A stretch of 18,190 nt of DNA, taken from the NCBI GenBank assembly GCA_019119745.1, contig DWWI01000057.1, positions 1 to 18,190 on the forward strand, written 5' to 3'. The translations under genes and the position numbers were made by a program. This document shows, piece by piece, positions 15,546 through 18,190 of this stretch (position 1 is its first letter; the number at the start of each line of letters is the position of its first letter). The notes under the pieces were generated by a model. The model was given only the letters and a program-made list of their open reading frames with translations. It did not search any database and was not told the DNA's origin. This DNA comes from Candidatus Mediterraneibacter gallistercoris (lineage in GTDB: Bacteria > Bacillota_A > Clostridia > Lachnospirales > Lachnospiraceae).

Positions 15546-18164
15546 TTATTTTTTCCTTCTGAACAGAAGGCGGATTCCTTTCATTGCCTGAATGATCGGA
15601 ATATTTACCGCAGCAAGTCCGTATACGATAAGGAGCTGCGTCAGTGTAAGTGTCTGTACTTTAAACATATTGTGAAGTCCCGGTATCATAACAACCGCTG
15701 TTATAAGAATGATTCCGAGGACAAAAGCACCGATCAGGAACTTGTTGTTTACTACTCTGCGTGTAAACACAACCGGTCTGTCGGACTTACAGTTAAATCC
15801 GTGGAACAGACGTGCGGAACATAATGTCGCAAATGCCATTGTGCTTCCAAGAAGTTCGTTGCTGCCATGATAACCGATCATAAACGCGATCATTGTTGTC
15901 ACCGCGATTGACAGACCTTCCGTACCGATCTTGATCAGGAAATCTTTTGTCAGGATCGACTCGTTCATCGGTCTCGGTTTTTCATTCATGACGTCTTCAG
16001 AGCCCGGCTCCAGGCCCAGTGCAATTGCCGGAAGACTGTCTGTCAGAAGATTGATAAACAGCAGGTGTACCGGTGCGAACGGTACCGGAAGTGCCATGAT
16101 CGATGCATAGAGCACGGCAAGGATTGCGCCGAAGTTACCGGAAAGCAGGAACTGGATGGCCGCTTTGATGTTTCGGTATATATTTCGCCCGTTTTCGACC
16201 GCTTTTACAATTGTGGCAAAGTTGTCGTCTGTCAGCACCATTGCCGCGGCATCTTTGGATACTTCACTGCCTGTGATTCCCATAGCCACACCGATATCAG
16301 CCTGTTTCAGTGCCGGGGCATCATTAACGCCGTCTCCGGTCATCGATACGATATTTCCTTTATCCTGCCATGCGCGTACAATACGGATCTTGTGTTCCGG
16401 CGACACGCGGGCATAGACAGAGATGCCTTCTACAAAATTTTTCAGTTCTTCATCAGACATCTTATCGATCTCGGCACCCTCACACGCCTCGGATTCATTT
16501 TCAAGAATACCGATACGTTTTGCAATCGCAGCGGCCGTTACTTTATGGTCACCTGTAATCATGATCGGACGGATACCGGCTTTCTTACATTCCGCGACAG
16601 CGGCTTTGGACTCTTCACGCGGCGGATCCATCATAGCGATCAGACCGATAAATGTGAGGTCATATTCGTCATCAAGAGTCAGCTCTTCCTCGTCCGACAC
16701 AACCTTATATCCAAATGCCAGTACTCGGAGACCTTCTCTTGAGAATCTCTGGTTCTGATCTTCGATATTTCTGCGGTCATTCTCGGTAAGCGGACGTACC
16801 TCGTCGCCGATCTGAATCAGCGTCATGCGGTCAAGGAGTACATCCACAGCTCCCTTGATCACCATAGTCGGCACACCTTCCATGGTATGTTTTGTTGACA
16901 TAAGCTTTCTGTCGCTGTCAAACGGGTTTTCGCTTTCGCGCGAATACTTCGCGCGGACTGCCTCCGGATCAAGTCCCAGCTTGCTTCCCAGATTGATCAG
17001 AGCCGTCTCGGTCGGGTCACCGATTTCAACGCCATCCGTGTTTTTTGAGTCGTTACAGAGCATACTGCTGATGAGCAGCCGGCTCTGTGATGGATCATTG
17101 ATATCTACATTCTCAGCTTTGATACATTTCTCATCTACATAGTAGTCTTCTACCGTCATCTTATTCTGTGTCAGTGTACCTGTCTTATCAGAACAGATAA
17201 CGGATACGCTTCCGAGCCCTTCCACGGCCTGAAGCTTACGCATGATGGCATGCTCTTTTGCCATTTTCTGTGTACCGAATGAAAGCACGATCGTTACGAT
17301 AGAGCTTAAAGCCTCCGGAATAGCCGCAACAGCAAGCGCGACTGCAAACAGAAATGCATCTCCGATGTTGTCGCCTCTGAAGATACTGATACCGAACAGG
17401 ATTGCGCAGAATACCAGGATCAGAATAGAAAGCTTCTGTCCGAACTGATCCAGGTTGACCTGAAGCGGTGTCCGCTTCTCTGAGGTTGTCTTTAAAAGAC
17501 TGGCAATCTTTCCGACTTCTGTTTCCATGCCAATGCCGGTTACGACAAAAGCACCGCGTCCGTAGGTAACAAAGCTTCCGGAATACACCATGTTAAGTCT
17601 GTCGCCCAGCGGTACATCGTTTTCGCTGATAATATCTGTTGTCTTTTCTACGCCAAGGCTTTCTCCGGTCAGCGCACTCTCGTCCACTTTAAGACTGGCA
17701 CACTCTGTCAGACGTCCGTCAGCAGGAATGTAGTCTCCCGCATCCAGCATCACGATATCGCCTACGGTTACTTCCGATGACGGTATCTGTACTACATTGC
17801 CGCATCGAAGAACTTTTGCTTCCGGTCCGGACAGTTTCTTCAGACTGGCCAGAGACTGCTCGGCTTTGATCGTCTGGACTGTTCCCAGAATCGCGTTCAT
17901 GGTGATTACGATTAAAATAACGATTGCGCTTTCTACATCACCCATGAATCCGGATGCAATCGCCGCTATGATCAGGATAATGACAAGAAAATCCTTGTAC
18001 TGCTCAAGAAAGATCTGAAGGGTTGTCTTCTTCTTTCCCTCAACAAGCTCATTCGGACCGTATTTCTCCTGATGCTCCAATACCTGTTCTTCAGTGAGAG
18101 GATCAAGAGATCCATTAATCTGCATGATCGTCTCTTCACCGGATAATTGATAATACTGTTTCAT
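15546..18164 (-). CDS. SERCA/PMCA-type calcium P-type ATPase
   Basis: 872-residue pump exporting Ca2+ from the cytosol (family knowledge). N-terminal cation_ATPase_N region (about 16-60), actuator TGES (166-169), M4 IPEAL with Glu284, phosphorylation Asp326 in DKTGTLT, TGD (537-539), hinge TGDGVNDAP (609-617), M6 NLLTDSLPA with Asn705 and Asp709. These keep SERCA site II. In M5, SERCA Glu771 aligns with Ala680 (SGNFGA), and in M8, Glu908 aligns with Arg785 (LCSARLF), the pattern reported for the single-Ca2+ Listeria pump LMCA1. ATG at 18164 has an AGGAGGAG ribosome site about 10 bases upstream; the gene's promoter lies outside the window. It is first of a three-gene operon with FtsH and a second pump. 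Confidence 0.92.
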   Translation of the reverse strand: MKQYYQLSGEETIMQINGSLDPLTEEQVLEHQEKYGPNELVEGKKKTTLQIFLEQYKDFLVIILIIAAIASGFMGDVESAIVILIVITMNAILGTVQTIKAEQSLASLKKLSGPEAKVLRCGNVVQIPSSEVTVGDIVMLDAGDYIPADGRLTECASLKVDESALTGESLGVEKTTDIISENDVPLGDRLNMVYSGSFVTYGRGAFVVTGIGMETEVGKIASLLKTTSEKRTPLQVNLDQFGQKLSILILVFCAILFGISIFRGDNIGDAFLFAVALAVAAIPEALSSIVTIVLSFGTQKMAKEHAIMRKLQAVEGLGSVSVICSDKTGTLTQNKMTVEDYYVDEKCIKAENVDINDPSQSRLLISSMLCNDSKNTDGVEIGDPTETALINLGSKLGLDPEAVRAKYSRESENPFDSDRKLMSTKHTMEGVPTMVIKGAVDVLLDRMTLIQIGDEVRPLTENDRRNIEDQNQRFSREGLRVLAFGYKVVSDEEELTLDDEYDLTFIGLIAMMDPPREESKAAVAECKKAGIRPIMITGDHKVTAAAIAKRIGILENESEACEGAEIDKMSDEELKNFVEGISVYARVSPEHKIRIVRAWQDKGNIVSMTGDGVNDAPALKQADIGVAMGITGSEVSKDAAAMVLTDDNFATIVKAVENGRNIYRNIKAAIQFLLSGNFGAILAVLYASIMALPVPFAPVHLLFINLLTDSLPAIALGLEPGSEDVMNEKPRPMNESILTKDFLIKIGTEGLSIAVTTMIAFMIGYHGSNELLGSTMAFATLCSARLFHGFNCKSDRPVVFTRRVVNNKFLIGAFVLGIILITAVVMIPGLHNMFKVQTLTLTQLLIVYGLAAVNIPIIQAMKGIRLLFRRKK

Positions 18165-18190
18165 CTTTGTCTCTCCTCCTGTAACTGTGC

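Overview
The window looks like chromosomal DNA from an anaerobic low-to-mid-GC Firmicute, most likely a gut Lachnospiraceae. This is an inference from gene content and protein style: a NifX-like Mo-Fe cofactor domain protein, an Fe-alcohol dehydrogenase next to an aldehyde dehydrogenase, an FtsH with an HEIGH zinc motif, a TraX/LTA-synthase neighbourhood, strong AGGAGG-type ribosome sites and TTGACA/TATAAT promoters. I see no rRNA, tRNA, CRISPR array, insertion sequence or phage genes.

Left part (1-2937): the 5' end of a NifX/NifB-domain gene runs leftward off the window. Diverging from it is a rightward pair, an iron-dependent alcohol dehydrogenase and an aldehyde dehydrogenase, that overlap by 20 bases and are probably translationally coupled. 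The two directions share a 166-base gap with back-to-back promoters whose -35 boxes form a perfect 8-bp inverted repeat. A bidirectional hairpin (2965-3001) ends this unit and the facing one.

Middle part (3005-9803, minus strand): a long, tightly spaced set probably transcribed mainly from one promoter near 9835. In order of transcription it holds an SpoU/TrmH RNA methyltransferase, an MFS transporter, a metallophosphoesterase, a TraX-family membrane protein, an LTA-synthase-like phosphoglycerol transferase, a DUF1653 protein, a 90-residue protein of unknown function, and a DUF1810 gene that has lost its middle (pseudogene). The TraX and LTA-synthase genes suggest a cell-envelope theme; the others do not obviously fit one pathway.

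Right part: an orphan FliB-type flagellin lysine-N-methylase gene (9965-11140, plus) faces a three-gene minus-strand operon (18164-11221): a SERCA/PMCA-type Ca2+ ATPase, an FtsH membrane protease and a second P-type ATPase of the CtpE-like type. The two convergent units are separated by a strong bidirectional terminator (11175-11204). In the first ATPase, ion-site I residues of SERCA are replaced in the pattern described for one-Ca2+ bacterial pumps. In the second, the M6 Ca2+ ligands are absent. An FtsH between two ion pumps is the most intriguing arrangement in the window. The other main oddity is the internally deleted DUF1810 gene.
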